A stretch of 64,000 nt of DNA from Roseinatronobacter domitianus (GTDB taxonomy: Bacteria; Pseudomonadota; Alphaproteobacteria; Rhodobacterales; Rhodobacteraceae). The notes under the pieces are model-generated. The model had not been told where the DNA came from, did no database searches, and saw nothing but the letters and a program-made list of their open reading frames with translations. Both the position numbers and the translations under genes were made by a program. Below, in pieces: positions 25,589 to 34,429 of this stretch. Position 1 is the stretch's first letter, and the number at the start of each line of letters is the position of its first letter. Location: NCBI RefSeq assembly GCF_023336755.1, contig NZ_JALZWP010000003.1, positions 62,001 to 126,000 of the forward strand, in the 5' to 3' direction.

Positions 25589-27553
25589 ATGCCCCTCCGC
25601 ATCCTGATTTTCCGCGCGTTGGTCTTGACCGCGCTGGCCTTTGCGTCCCTGCCCGGCAATGCCCGCGCGCAAGAGACGCTGCAACCCGCGCTGCAAGCCT
25701 TTGCCGAGGACCTTGCCAGCCCGTCGCGGCGGACCATCGAAAGCGTTGTCACTGCGCTGATCGCGCAGGACCATCCCAATATCGGCGAGTTTCTCCGCCG
25801 CTACAGCGAGCGAGAGGTCGTGCAGCGCCCCGAAGATGGTTTGTTCTTCTATGCAGAGGATGCGGGTGACCTTGTGCGCTTGACCGACATTGACAGCGGT
25901 GAGGCCGTGGCCGAAGTTTCCAGCCGCGATGTGACGCAAATCCGCACCAATTCGGGTGTGCAGCGCGTGATTGCGGCCGCGCTTGTTCCCCTGGAACTGA
26001 ACGCTCCGGACCCTGCGCGCCGTTTGGCAGCGCTTGATGCCATTGGCCGTAGCCCCGATGCCAGTCAGATCACGCCGCTTTTCGACAGTATTGCCACCGA
26101 AACCGAGGCCGCGTTGCAGAGCCGCAAGGAACGTCTGCTACTGCTTCTACAGGCCCAATTCGCAGAAGACCGCACCGTGCAACTGGCCGCGATCCAAGCC
26201 CTTGGCGGCGATACCAGCATTGAAGCGCGCGGGGTGCTGAACCGCCTGACCGCAACCGTGACCGAAGTGGCCCCTGAATTGCCCGAAAGCGTGAATGTCG
26301 CGCGCGTGCTAACCGTTGGCGAAGACCTGACCGAAAGCGCCGCCTATGACCTGCTGGTGAGCGCCGGGCTAGCCGAACCCGCCCAAACCCCAGCCATGCT
26401 GCGCGAGGTTCTGGCGCAGAACATCGTGGACGGCCGCGTGGGTGGTGTTCCCATCGGGCGGCTGAGCGATCCTGCGGCCCGGATCACAGCCTATGAGACG
26501 CTGGAAGCCGCGGGCACCGTTCCCCCGCGCGCCGCCCCGGACGAGGCCGCGCGAGCCTTAGCCGCCCATACGTTCTACACACGCTACACGCTGAACGACG
26601 CAGAGATCACCACCGCAGCGCAAGAGGCGCTCGACAGCACCAGCCAATTGATCGCCAGCTATCAGGTCGCCGACCTTGTGCTGGACGGGTTGTCACTTGC
26701 CTCAATCTTTTTCCTCGCGGCGATTGGCCTCGCCATCACCTTTGGGGTTATGGGTGTCATCAACATGGCGCATGGCGAGTTCATCATGATGGGCGCCTAT
26801 ACCGGCTATGTGGTGCAACTGTTCATCCCCGATTACACAATCAGCCTGCTGGTCGCGCTGCCCCTGGCCTTTCTGGTCACATTCGGTGCAGGCGTGGCGA
26901 TGGAACGCAGCGTGATACGCCATCTGTATACCCGCCCGCTGGAAACGCTGCTGGCGACCTTCGGCATTTCCATCGCTTTGCAACAGCTTGCCAAGAACAT
27001 CTTTGGCACCCAAGCCCGCCCCTTGACCGCACCCGACTGGCTGGGCGGGGCGCTGCGCTTCAACGACATTGTGGGCATCAGCACGATTCGCGTGGCGATC
27101 TTCGTGCTGGCGCTGATCTTTCTGGCGCTGCTGCTGTATATCCTGAAACGCACACGGCTGGGGCTAGAGGTCCGCGCCGTTACCCAAAACCCCGGCATGG
27201 CGGCAAGCATGGGCATCAATCCCGACCGCATCAACATGCTGACCTTCGGGCTTGGGTCGGGCATTGCCGGGATCGCGGGCGTGGCCATCGGGCTATACGC
27301 GCAGGTCACATCTGAAATGGGGTCCAGCTACATTGTCCAAAGTTTCATGACGGTCGTTGTCGGCGGCGTGGGCAATGTGTGGGGCACGCTTGCAGGCGCA
27401 TCCTTGATCGGGTTCCTGCAAAAGGGGATCGAGTGGTTTAACCCCTCGAACACGCTGGCGGCGCAAACCTTCATGGTGCTGTTCGTGATCCTGTTCATCC
27501 AGTTCCGGCCCAAGGGCATTGTCGCCCTCAAGGGCCGCGCGGCGGGGGATTGA
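25589..27553 (+). CDS. urtB: Urea ABC transporter, permease UrtB
   Basis: 654 residues. The first third is periplasmic: a signal (about 5-27, ending NARAQ) and a helical region to about residue 365, a known extension of UrtB compared with LivH. The permease domain follows (about 366-650) with ITFGVMGVINMAHGEFIMMG, a LivH-family hallmark, and VVGGVGNVWGTLAGA. It forms the membrane channel with UrtC. It is spaced by 66 bases from urtA and 4 from urtC. Confidence 0.96.
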   Translation: MPLRILIFRALVLTALAFASLPGNARAQETLQPALQAFAEDLASPSRRTIESVVTALIAQDHPNIGEFLRRYSEREVVQRPEDGLFFYAEDAGDLVRLTDIDSGEAVAEVSSRDVTQIRTNSGVQRVIAAALVPLELNAPDPARRLAALDAIGRSPDASQITPLFDSIATETEAALQSRKERLLLLLQAQFAEDRTVQLAAIQALGGDTSIEARGVLNRLTATVTEVAPELPESVNVARVLTVGEDLTESAAYDLLVSAGLAEPAQTPAMLREVLAQNIVDGRVGGVPIGRLSDPAARITAYETLEAAGTVPPRAAPDEAARALAAHTFYTRYTLNDAEITTAAQEALDSTSQLIASYQVADLVLDGLSLASIFFLAAIGLAITFGVMGVINMAHGEFIMMGAYTGYVVQLFIPDYTISLLVALPLAFLVTFGAGVAMERSVIRHLYTRPLETLLATFGISIALQQLAKNIFGTQARPLTAPDWLGGALRFNDIVGISTIRVAIFVLALIFLALLLYILKRTRLGLEVRAVTQNPGMAASMGINPDRINMLTFGLGSGIAGIAGVAIGLYAQVTSEMGSSYIVQSFMTVVVGGVGNVWGTLAGASLIGFLQKGIEWFNPSNTLAAQTFMVLFVILFIQFRPKGIVALKGRAAGD

Positions 27554-27557
27554 CGCC

Positions 27558-28742
27558 ATGGCAAAGACAACACTCGCCCCGCGCAAAGGCTTTCTGGCCG
27601 AAAACCCCTCGGTGTTGCGGTTTCTGGGGCTACTGGCGCTGTTCACGGTAATCGTCAGCGCGCTCGCTGAGGGCTTTGGCGCGGGCGTCATCTCGACCTC
27701 TTTCCTGAAAGTGTTGGGCATGACGCTGTGCCTTTGCCTGATCGCGGTCGCGATGGATGTGGTCTGGGGCTATTGCGGCATCCTGAGCCTTGGGCATTTC
27801 GCGTTCTTTGGTTTGGGTGGCTACGGCATTGGCATGTGGCTGATGTATGCCCGCACGGAAGGAATCGTGCGGGACTCACTCGCCAACGCCCCGATCCCCG
27901 CCACCGAGGGCGAAGTGCGGGACGCCATCGCCAGCCAGATTTTCAGCGTGGTCGGCAGCACCGAACTGCCCTTCATCTGGGGGTTTGCGCATAGCCTGAC
28001 TTTGCAACTACTGCTGATCGTTCTGGTGCCGGGCCTGCTGGCGCTGGTGTTCGGCTGGCTCGCGTTCCGCAGCCGCGTGACCGGGGTTTACCTGTCGATC
28101 CTGACGCAAGCCATGACGCTGGCGCTGTCGCTTTACCTGTTCCAGAACGACACTGGCCTGCGCGGCAACAACGGCCTGTCGGGCTTGCAGAACATTCCTG
28201 GCCTGTTGCACCTGCCGCAATCGACCATTGCGCTCTGGTTCTTCTGGGCCTCTGCGCTAGCGCTTGGCCTTGGCTATCTGCTGTTTGCGTGGCTGGTGTC
28301 GGGCAAGTTCGGGTCCGTGGTGCGTGCCATCCGCGACAACGAAAGCCGCGTGCGCTTCCTTGGCTACCATGTCGAAAGCTACAAGCTGGTGGTCTTCACC
28401 GCGACCGCCATCGTGTCAGGCATTGCAGGCGCGCTCTATTACCCGCAAGCGGGCATCATCAACCCCGCCGAGATTGCACCCATTACCTCTATCTACCTTG
28501 CCGTTTGGGTCGCCATCGGCGGGCGGGGGCGGCTTTACGGCGCAGTCATTGGCGCGGCTTCGGTCAGCCTGCTCTCCAGCTGGTTTACCGGCGGTGGTGC
28601 GCCGAATATCAACCTTGGTTTTTACGAAATCGTCTGGACCGATTGGTGGCTTGTGCTGCTGGGCCTTGGGTTCGTGGCGGTCACGCTGTTCTTCCCGAAA
28701 GGCATTGGTGGGCTGTTTGACTATCTGGTGAGGAAACCATGA
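27558..28742 (+). CDS. urtC: Urea ABC transporter, permease UrtC
   Basis: 394 residues, about 9-10 membrane segments. DVVWGYCGILSLGHFAFFG and YLSILTQAMTLALSLYLFQ match UrtC, and AVWVAIGGRGRLYGAVIG is the conserved LivM-type loop. It pairs with UrtB in the inner membrane. The ATG at 27558 lies four bases after the urtB stop; the gene's own stop overlaps the urtD ATG (ATGA). Confidence 0.96.
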   Translation: MAKTTLAPRKGFLAENPSVLRFLGLLALFTVIVSALAEGFGAGVISTSFLKVLGMTLCLCLIAVAMDVVWGYCGILSLGHFAFFGLGGYGIGMWLMYARTEGIVRDSLANAPIPATEGEVRDAIASQIFSVVGSTELPFIWGFAHSLTLQLLLIVLVPGLLALVFGWLAFRSRVTGVYLSILTQAMTLALSLYLFQNDTGLRGNNGLSGLQNIPGLLHLPQSTIALWFFWASALALGLGYLLFAWLVSGKFGSVVRAIRDNESRVRFLGYHVESYKLVVFTATAIVSGIAGALYYPQAGIINPAEIAPITSIYLAVWVAIGGRGRLYGAVIGAASVSLLSSWFTGGGAPNINLGFYEIVWTDWWLVLLGLGFVAVTLFFPKGIGGLFDYLVRKP

Positions 28743-29479
28743 GTGCGCTTCTGGAAGTCTCTGGCGTATCTGTCACCTTCGACGGGTTCCGCGCCATCAA
28801 CAACCTGTCCATTTCCATCGGAGAGCCGGAATTGCGCGCGGTGATCGGCCCCAATGGCGCGGGCAAGACCACCTTCATGGACATCGTGACGGGCAAGACC
28901 CGGCCGGATGAGGGGCGCGTTCTATGGGGTGAGGCATCGCAGAACCTGCTGGGCATGTCTGAGTCGGCCATCGCCCGCGCGGGCATTGGCCGCAAGTTCC
29001 AGAAACCCACGGTGTTCGAAGATCAGACCGTGCGCGAGAACCTTGCCATGGCGCTGCGCAACAAGCGCGGGCCGCTCAACGTACTGTTTTACAAGACCAA
29101 CCGGCAGGCGCGCGCGCGCATTGCCGAACTGGCCGATGAAATTGGCTTGTCCGACGCCCTGCCCCGCCGCGCGGGCGATCTGAGCCACGGGCAAAAGCAA
29201 TGGCTGGAAATCGGGATGTTACTGGCCCAAGACCCGCGCCTTTTGCTGGTCGATGAACCGGCGGCGGGCATGACCCCGGCAGAACGTGAACACACAACAG
29301 AATTGCTGACCCGTGCGGCGAAAACCCGCGCTGTTGTCGTGATCGAGCATGATATGGAATTCATCCGGCGGCTGAATTGCAAGGTCACGGTGCTGCATGA
29401 AGGGTCAGTTCTGGCCGAGGGCAGCTTGGACCATGTGACCCAAAACCAAGAGGTGATCGATGTCTATCTGGGGCGGTAA
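28739..29479 (+). CDS. urtD: Urea ABC transporter, ATPase UrtD
   Basis: 246 residues. Walker A is GPNGAGKTT, the signature is LSHGQKQWLEIGMLL (SHGQ variant, usual for UrtD), and Walker B is LLLVDEPAAGM. GRKFQKPTVFEDQTVRENL is a LivG/UrtD hallmark. It energises urea uptake together with UrtE. It is coupled to urtC by an ATGA overlap. Confidence 0.97.
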   Translation: MSALLEVSGVSVTFDGFRAINNLSISIGEPELRAVIGPNGAGKTTFMDIVTGKTRPDEGRVLWGEASQNLLGMSESAIARAGIGRKFQKPTVFEDQTVRENLAMALRNKRGPLNVLFYKTNRQARARIAELADEIGLSDALPRRAGDLSHGQKQWLEIGMLLAQDPRLLLVDEPAAGMTPAEREHTTELLTRAAKTRAVVVIEHDMEFIRRLNCKVTVLHEGSVLAEGSLDHVTQNQEVIDVYLGR

Positions 29480-29482
29480 GCC

Positions 29483-30178
29483 ATGCTGAACGTGGAAAAC
29501 CTGACGCTGCATTACGGGGCGTCACAGATCCTTTATGGCATTGACCTTGTGGCACGGCCCGGTGCGGTCACGGCAGTGATGGGCACGAATGGTGTGGGCA
29601 AAACAAGTCTGCTAAAGGCCATTGCAGGGCGGCACCCTTATTCCGGCGGCACGATCACGCTGGACGGGCAGGAATTGCGCCATCTGAGCGCAGCCCAAGC
29701 AGCAAAGGCCGGTATTGCCTATGTCCCGCAGGGGCGCGAGATTTTCCCGCTGCTGACGGTGACAGAGAATCTGGAAACCGGCTTTGCCTGCTTGCCGAAG
29801 GATCAACACCGCATCCCGCAGCGCATTTATGAGCTGTTCCCGGTTCTGAAGCAGATGAGCACGCGGCGCGGCGGCGATTTGTCGGGCGGGCAACAGCAAC
29901 AGCTTGCCATCGCACGCGCGCTGATCGCGCAACCCCGCGTGCTGCTGCTGGACGAACCGACAGAGGGCATCCAGCCCAACATCATCAAGCAGATCGGAGA
30001 GGTCATCAAATTGCTGCGCGATGAAGGCGAAATCGCCATCGTGCTGGTCGAGCAATTCTTCGATTTCGCTTATGATCTGGCCGATGAGTTTGTCGCGATA
30101 AACCGGGGCGAAGTGCGGCTTGCCGCCCCTGCTGCCCAAGTGACACGCGAGAAGCTGCTGGCGGAAGTGTCCATCTGA
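29483..30178 (+). CDS. urtE: Urea ABC transporter, ATPase UrtE
   Basis: 231 residues. Walker A is GTNGVGKTS, signature LSGGQQQQLAIARAL, Walker B VLLLDEPTEGIQPN. The start HYGASQILYGIDL is typical of UrtE/LivF. It lies three bases after urtD. No urease genes are present downstream; a DMT permease gene follows instead. Confidence 0.97.
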   Translation: MLNVENLTLHYGASQILYGIDLVARPGAVTAVMGTNGVGKTSLLKAIAGRHPYSGGTITLDGQELRHLSAAQAAKAGIAYVPQGREIFPLLTVTENLETGFACLPKDQHRIPQRIYELFPVLKQMSTRRGGDLSGGQQQQLAIARALIAQPRVLLLDEPTEGIQPNIIKQIGEVIKLLRDEGEIAIVLVEQFFDFAYDLADEFVAINRGEVRLAAPAAQVTREKLLAEVSI

Positions 30179-30217
30179 CCCTTGACGACGGCGCGGATTT
30201 GTCTGCTTTTGGCGGCC

Positions 30218-31120
30218 ATGACCGTCCAAGCCCCGCCCCTGCCCGAAGCCCAGCCCTTCAAGGCCGCCTTGTGGATGTGCGGGGCGATAGCTTCCTTTAC
30301 GCTGATGGCCATATCGGGCCGCGCGATCCAAGTAGAATTGAACAGTTTCGAGCTGATGTTCTGGCGGTCGCTGATCGGCTTTGCGATCATCGGCACACTG
30401 GTCTTGTCACTGCACCGTGGCGCGATCTGGTCCGCAATCTGCCCGACCAGCCTGCGCCTGCATCTGGCGCGCAACATCTTTCACTTCACCGGCCAAAACC
30501 TGTGGTTTTATGGGATTATGGTCATTCCACTGTCGCAGCTTGTCGCGCTGGAATTCACCTCTCCGATCTGGGTGGCGGTGCTGGCCCCGCTGGTGGTGGG
30601 CGAGATATTCACCCGCCGCCGCTTATGGATCGCGCTTCTGGGCTTCAGCGGCATTTTGATCGTGGCGCAACCGGGCGTGCAACCGCTGAGCAGCGGGCAT
30701 TTGGCGGGGGTTCTGTGCGCAATCGCTTTTGCCATGAACCTGCTGCTGACCAAACGCATCATGCGTCATGACAACGTTCTATGCGTGCTATTCTGGATGA
30801 CGGCTTTGCAAACCCTGTTCGGCCTGGCCTTGGCGCAGTGGGGTGGATTTACATGGCCCAGCCCAGCAATCTGGGGCTGGATCGTGCTGGTGGGGCTGAC
30901 AGGCTTAAGCGCGCATTACTGCCTGACATCGGCGCTGGGGCTGGCCCCAGCCACCATCGTCGCCCCGATGGAATTTTTCCGCCTGCCCATCATCGCGCTG
31001 GTCGGGATGGCGCTATATTCCGAAGCGCTGGATCCGTTCGTGTTCCTTGGAGGCGCGGTGATTTTCGCGGCGAATTGGCTAAACCAGACGAAGCCGAAAC
31101 TGCGTCGGCCTGCGGTCTAG
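30218..31120 (+). CDS. DMT-superfamily (EamA) permease
   Basis: 300 residues, ten predicted membrane segments in two EamA halves: FKAALWMCGAIASFTLMAIS opens the first and LAGVLCAIAFAMNLLLTKRI the second. SALGLAPATIVAPMEFFRLP is a family landmark. The substrate is unknown. It is only 39 bases after urtE, so it may be co-transcribed with the urea transporter. I prefer the ATG at 30218; a TTG at 30182, four bases after urtE, would add twelve residues. Confidence 0.88.
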   Translation: MTVQAPPLPEAQPFKAALWMCGAIASFTLMAISGRAIQVELNSFELMFWRSLIGFAIIGTLVLSLHRGAIWSAICPTSLRLHLARNIFHFTGQNLWFYGIMVIPLSQLVALEFTSPIWVAVLAPLVVGEIFTRRRLWIALLGFSGILIVAQPGVQPLSSGHLAGVLCAIAFAMNLLLTKRIMRHDNVLCVLFWMTALQTLFGLALAQWGGFTWPSPAIWGWIVLVGLTGLSAHYCLTSALGLAPATIVAPMEFFRLPIIALVGMALYSEALDPFVFLGGAVIFAANWLNQTKPKLRRPAV

Positions 31121-31141
31121 AACCTAAAATTCATAGAAAAT

Positions 31142-31217
31142 TGGTGGAGCCTAGCGGGATCGAACCGCTGACCTCCTGCATGCCATGCAGGCGCTCTCCC
31201 AGCTGAGCTAAGGCCCC
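31142..31217 (-). tRNA. tRNA-Ala (anticodon GGC)
   Basis: A 76-base cloverleaf on the minus strand with CCA encoded. The acceptor GGGGCCT pairs with AGGCTCC (one G-U). The D-arm contains AGCTCAGCTGGGAGAGC, the anticodon stem is CCTGC/GCAGG with loop ATGGCAT (anticodon GGC, alanine), and the T-loop is GTTCGATCC. It decodes GCC, an abundant codon in this GC-rich genome. Confidence 0.96.
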
Positions 31218-31310
31218 AATACCAAGGCCATTGCCTTGATGCGCGGGTATTACGAAAGCCGCTTTGTCAGTGCAAGCGGAAAATCGTAACCCCGCGCGGG
31301 TTTCGACAAA

Positions 31311-31625
31311 TTAATCGTCGTCATTCTCGGCAACATCGGCCAGATCATCCAGCGCGACCGTGTCGTCGTCATCATCTTCCAGAAGCTCGTCGCTGACATC
31401 TGCCGAATCGTCATCATCGACCAGCAATGAATCATCGTCATCCTCGGCGGCTTTCTTGGCCTTGGCTTTCAGCGCGGCATTGCCTTCGTCTGCGCGGCGC
31501 TCCTGCGCTTCGATCACCACGGTCTTGCCGGTGTAGGGGCTGATGATCGGGTTCTTGTTCATATCGTAGAACTTGTTGCCTGTTTCCGGGCAAATGCGCT
31601 TTACGCCCCAGTCAGGATTAGTCAT
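31311..31625 (-). CDS. TIGR02300 family 'FYDLN acid' protein
   Basis: 104 residues. KRICPETGNKFYDMNKNPI and SPYTGK form the small conserved N-terminal domain with a FYD(L/M)N motif, after which the protein is extremely acidic (runs of Asp, DDDDDT, ending ENDDD). This family is characteristic of Alphaproteobacteria; its function is unknown. The ATG at 31625 is followed by the conserved start; the longer open frame upstream overlaps the divergent hydrolase gene. Confidence 0.93.
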   Translation of the reverse strand: MTNPDWGVKRICPETGNKFYDMNKNPIISPYTGKTVVIEAQERRADEGNAALKAKAKKAAEDDDDSLLVDDDDSADVSDELLEDDDDDTVALDDLADVAENDDD

Positions 31626-31737
31626 GAGGTTGCCCCTTCGAATGCGAGTCTTTCGTGCAAGGGCGTGCCGTGCCATAAGGATGCGCGCCTGTAAAGCCCT
31701 CTGGCGCGCCCCATGACCGATTATTGAACGGTGCGAC

Positions 31738-32442
31738 ATGCCGCAACTAACCGAAACTGTTGTTTTGCCGGGGGAACCTGCGCTGCGCGTGCAGATAAAG
31801 GCATCGGCCCGCGCACGGCAGATGTCGCTGCGCGTATCGGGTCTGGATGGCAAAATCACGCTGAACGTGCCGCGCGGGCTGGCGCACCGGCACGCTTTGG
31901 CATTCCTGTCCGAGAAAGAAGGCTGGCTGCGCGCCGCTGTCGCCCGCGCGCCGGGCGTGCAGCCGATTGCACCGGGCGGGCTGGTGCCGGTGGACGGCAT
32001 TTTGCACCGGGTGACACCTGCCCCGGTCCGCAGTGTTACGCTTAAGGACGACCGCCTGCTGGTCCCGGAAACTGGCCCCGCCGGTGCGCGCGTGGCGGCG
32101 TTTCTGAAAACCCGCGCGCGCGACAGGTTGGTGCCGATGGCCGACCATTATGCACAGGCTCTGGGCCGCACGGTGGCTGCGGTGTCCTTGCGCGACACGC
32201 GCTCGCGCTGGGGGTCATGCACGGCGCAAGGACGGCTGATGTTCTGCTGGCGGCTGGCGATGGCCCCGCCCATCGTGCAGGACTACGTTGCCGCGCATGA
32301 GGCCGCGCATCTTGTTCACATGGACCATTCGCGCGCCTATTGGGCCACTGTGGCCCGGATCATGCCGGATTACGCAGCACATCGCGCATGGTTGCGCAGC
32401 CACGGGGCGACACTGCACAGCTACCGGTTCGACAACGGGTAA
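31738..32442 (+). CDS. SprT/YgjP-like metal-dependent hydrolase (DUF45)
   Basis: 234 residues. The zinc site is HEAAH (187-191) with a further His at 197 followed by SRAYW, the DUF45 pattern HExxHxxxxxHxxxFW with Tyr-Trp. RSRWGSCTAQGRLMFCWRL is the second family block. YgjP-like proteins are believed to be zinc metalloproteases, but the physiological substrate is unclear. It is divergent from the FYDLN-acid gene and its 3' end overlaps convergent thpR by 22 bases. Confidence 0.9.
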   Translation: MPQLTETVVLPGEPALRVQIKASARARQMSLRVSGLDGKITLNVPRGLAHRHALAFLSEKEGWLRAAVARAPGVQPIAPGGLVPVDGILHRVTPAPVRSVTLKDDRLLVPETGPAGARVAAFLKTRARDRLVPMADHYAQALGRTVAAVSLRDTRSRWGSCTAQGRLMFCWRLAMAPPIVQDYVAAHEAAHLVHMDHSRAYWATVARIMPDYAAHRAWLRSHGATLHSYRFDNG

Positions 32443-32966
32443 TCCGCAGCAACATCGTATCGGTTGCCGTGTTTTCCTTGGTGAACACGGAACATCGCCA
32501 GCGCATCTGGCGTGAAGGGATCACTGGCAAAACCCATCCCGCGCGCGAGCGCCATTTCCAACTCACCAAGCTCAAAATCCGCCGGGCGCAGATAGGCCAG
32601 CGTAACATGCGGGGTGAATTTGCGGCGGGGGATGTCCATCCCGAAGCCGCGCGCCAGTGTTTCCAGCCGCTTTTGCAGATGGGCCAAGGCCGGGTTCGGC
32701 ACAACACCCGCGTGCAGATTGTGCGGCTTTGCGCCCCCAAACAGCCCCAGCCCCGCAAGTTGAACCGTTGGGGCGGGCGCGCGGAACTCTTGCAAGGCAA
32801 GGTCAAGCTCTTCCAACACGTCGAACGGCTGCTCCCCCAGAAAGACCAGTGTCAGGTGATAATTCTCTGGCGGTTGCTTGCGCGCCACGGGCAGTTTGTG
32901 GCTTTGCAGCAAAAGCTGCGCGCCGATATGCGGGGGAATTTCAAGGCCAAGGAACGCGCGCATCAT
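32421..32966 (-). CDS. thpR: RNA 2',3'-cyclic phosphodiesterase
   Basis: 181 residues. The two HxTx catalytic motifs of the 2H phosphoesterase family are HLTL (37-40) and HVTL (120-123), correctly spaced. ThpR (LigT) hydrolyses RNA 2',3'-cyclic phosphates to 2'-phosphate ends. Two adjacent ATGs (32966, 32963) are possible starts; a TTG at 33029 is weaker. It lies 70 bases downstream of the coxE-like gene, on the same strand. Confidence 0.92.
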   Translation of the reverse strand: MMRAFLGLEIPPHIGAQLLLQSHKLPVARKQPPENYHLTLVFLGEQPFDVLEELDLALQEFRAPAPTVQLAGLGLFGGAKPHNLHAGVVPNPALAHLQKRLETLARGFGMDIPRRKFTPHVTLAYLRPADFELGELEMALARGMGFASDPFTPDALAMFRVHQGKHGNRYDVAADYPLSNR

Positions 32967-33036
32967 AGCAGGGATCGTGACGCAAACAGCCACAAAGGAA
33001 AAGAGCCCTTGCGTGACGAAGACGCTCAAGCTCGGC

Positions 33037-34296
33037 CTAATCAGAGAGGGTCGCCATCAAACGGGCTTTCTCGCCATGGTCGGACGGGTCGGATATCGCA
33101 TCGGCCAAGGCTTCGAGCGAGGCGATGGAATGCGCGGCGCGAAATGCGTCGACATGCGGCAGCATGGCGCGCACACCGCGCGCGCGGGGGGCGAAACCGT
33201 CCCAACGCAGCAACGGGTTCAGCCAGATGACGCGACGTGCGAACAAGTGCAGCCGCTCCATCTCTCGTGCCAGAAGGGCCGGATCGTCGCGGTCCAGCCC
33301 GTCAGAGATGAGCAAGACGACTGCGCCCTGCGCCAACACGCGGCGCGACCAATCGACATTGAAGGCGCGCAGGCAGCCACCGATTCGGGTGCCGCCCTGC
33401 CAGTCCTGCGCCTCTGCCCCGGCGGCGTTCAGGGCGCTGTCCACGTCGCGGGTTTTCAGATGCCGCGAGATATTGGTCAGCCGTGTGCCAAAAGTGAAAG
33501 CGTGGACCTTGGCCCAGCCTTGGCCCTGACGGTTGGCGACCGCATGGACGAAATGCAGCACCATGCGCGAATACTGAGACATCGACCCGGAAATGTCGCA
33601 CAGCACAACCAAAGCAGGCCATCGGGTGCGTGGCGTCTGGCGGTGCAGATGCCGCAACTCGCCCCCTGCCCGCGCGGCGGCACGCAGGCTGCGCCGCCAA
33701 TCGGGCTTGCGCCCGCGCGGGTCCGGCGCATGGCGACGCGTGGCGATGGGTTTCACCGGCAAGGTCAAGCGCGCAAGCATCCGGCGGGCCTGCGCGGCTT
33801 CGTCAGTCGACATCTGTTCGAAATCGAGGCTGCGCAGGCGTTCCTCGGTCGAGGCCGTTTGTGACGCGTCGATCTCGATCTCTGTCTCGTCACTGTCCTT
33901 GGGCTGGCTGGGCAAATCGGGCGCTTCTGCCCCATCCAAAAGCGCCTCGGCGGCGCGTTTGGCAGCGGCAGCGGCGGCTTTTTCTTCGGACACATTGCGG
34001 ATCGCCGGCAGCATCATGGACATCATATGCTCCAGATACCGCGGATCGCGCCAATAGAGGCGGAACACCTGCGCGAAGACCTGACGCTCTTCGGGGCGGT
34101 TGACGAAAACGGCGTGCAACGTCCAGTAAAAATCCGCCTTGCGGTCGAACCCTGCCGCTGCAATCGCCTGAATGGCGGTTTGGACCCGCCCCGGCCCGAT
34201 CGGCAGACCCGCTCGCCGCAAGGCCCGCGCGAAATGGGTGATATTGTCAAGAAGCTTGCCGTCCTCTGGCAGCGCCAGTTCGGTATATTCCGCCAT
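33037..34296 (-). CDS. VWA-domain protein, CoxE-like
   Basis: 419 residues. The N-terminal helical region (HFARALRRAGLPIGPGRVQT) and the later VWA domain with the MIDAS-like CDISGSMSQYSRM identify a CoxE-type protein. CoxE and the AAA ATPase CoxD help mature the CO dehydrogenase active site in carboxydotrophs, but pairs like this also occur without CO dehydrogenase. The ATPase partner is 133 bases upstream on the same strand. No cox structural genes are in the window, so the client is unknown. Confidence 0.88.
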   Translation of the reverse strand: MAEYTELALPEDGKLLDNITHFARALRRAGLPIGPGRVQTAIQAIAAAGFDRKADFYWTLHAVFVNRPEERQVFAQVFRLYWRDPRYLEHMMSMMLPAIRNVSEEKAAAAAAKRAAEALLDGAEAPDLPSQPKDSDETEIEIDASQTASTEERLRSLDFEQMSTDEAAQARRMLARLTLPVKPIATRRHAPDPRGRKPDWRRSLRAAARAGGELRHLHRQTPRTRWPALVVLCDISGSMSQYSRMVLHFVHAVANRQGQGWAKVHAFTFGTRLTNISRHLKTRDVDSALNAAGAEAQDWQGGTRIGGCLRAFNVDWSRRVLAQGAVVLLISDGLDRDDPALLAREMERLHLFARRVIWLNPLLRWDGFAPRARGVRAMLPHVDAFRAAHSIASLEALADAISDPSDHGEKARLMATLSD

Positions 34297-34363
34297 GGCT
34301 AATCCAGCGGAGGGGCTGCGCCCCATGCCTTTACGAGGGCCGTGGCTGCGCCCCGGCAGGGTT

Positions 34364-34427
34364 GAGGGGCGCTGCCCCTCTGGTCCCTGCGGGACCATTC
34401 ACCCCGGGATATTTGAGCAAGGATGAA
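34364..34427 (+). repeat. Two-hairpin dispersed palindromic element, copy B
   Basis: Hairpin 1: GAGGGGC-GCT-GCCCCTC (34364-34380). Hairpin 2: TGGTCCC-TGC-GGGACCA (34381-34397). The tail continues as CCCC(G)GGATATTTGAGC and AAGGATGAA (34402-34427). Same order, same TGC loop in hairpin 2 and a near-identical tail as copy A at 6609. An extra hairpin GGGGC-TGC-GCCCC lies at 34312-34324. It occupies the space between the MoxR-like and CoxE-like genes and abuts the former's stop codon. Confidence 0.7.
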
Positions 34428-34429
34428 CC

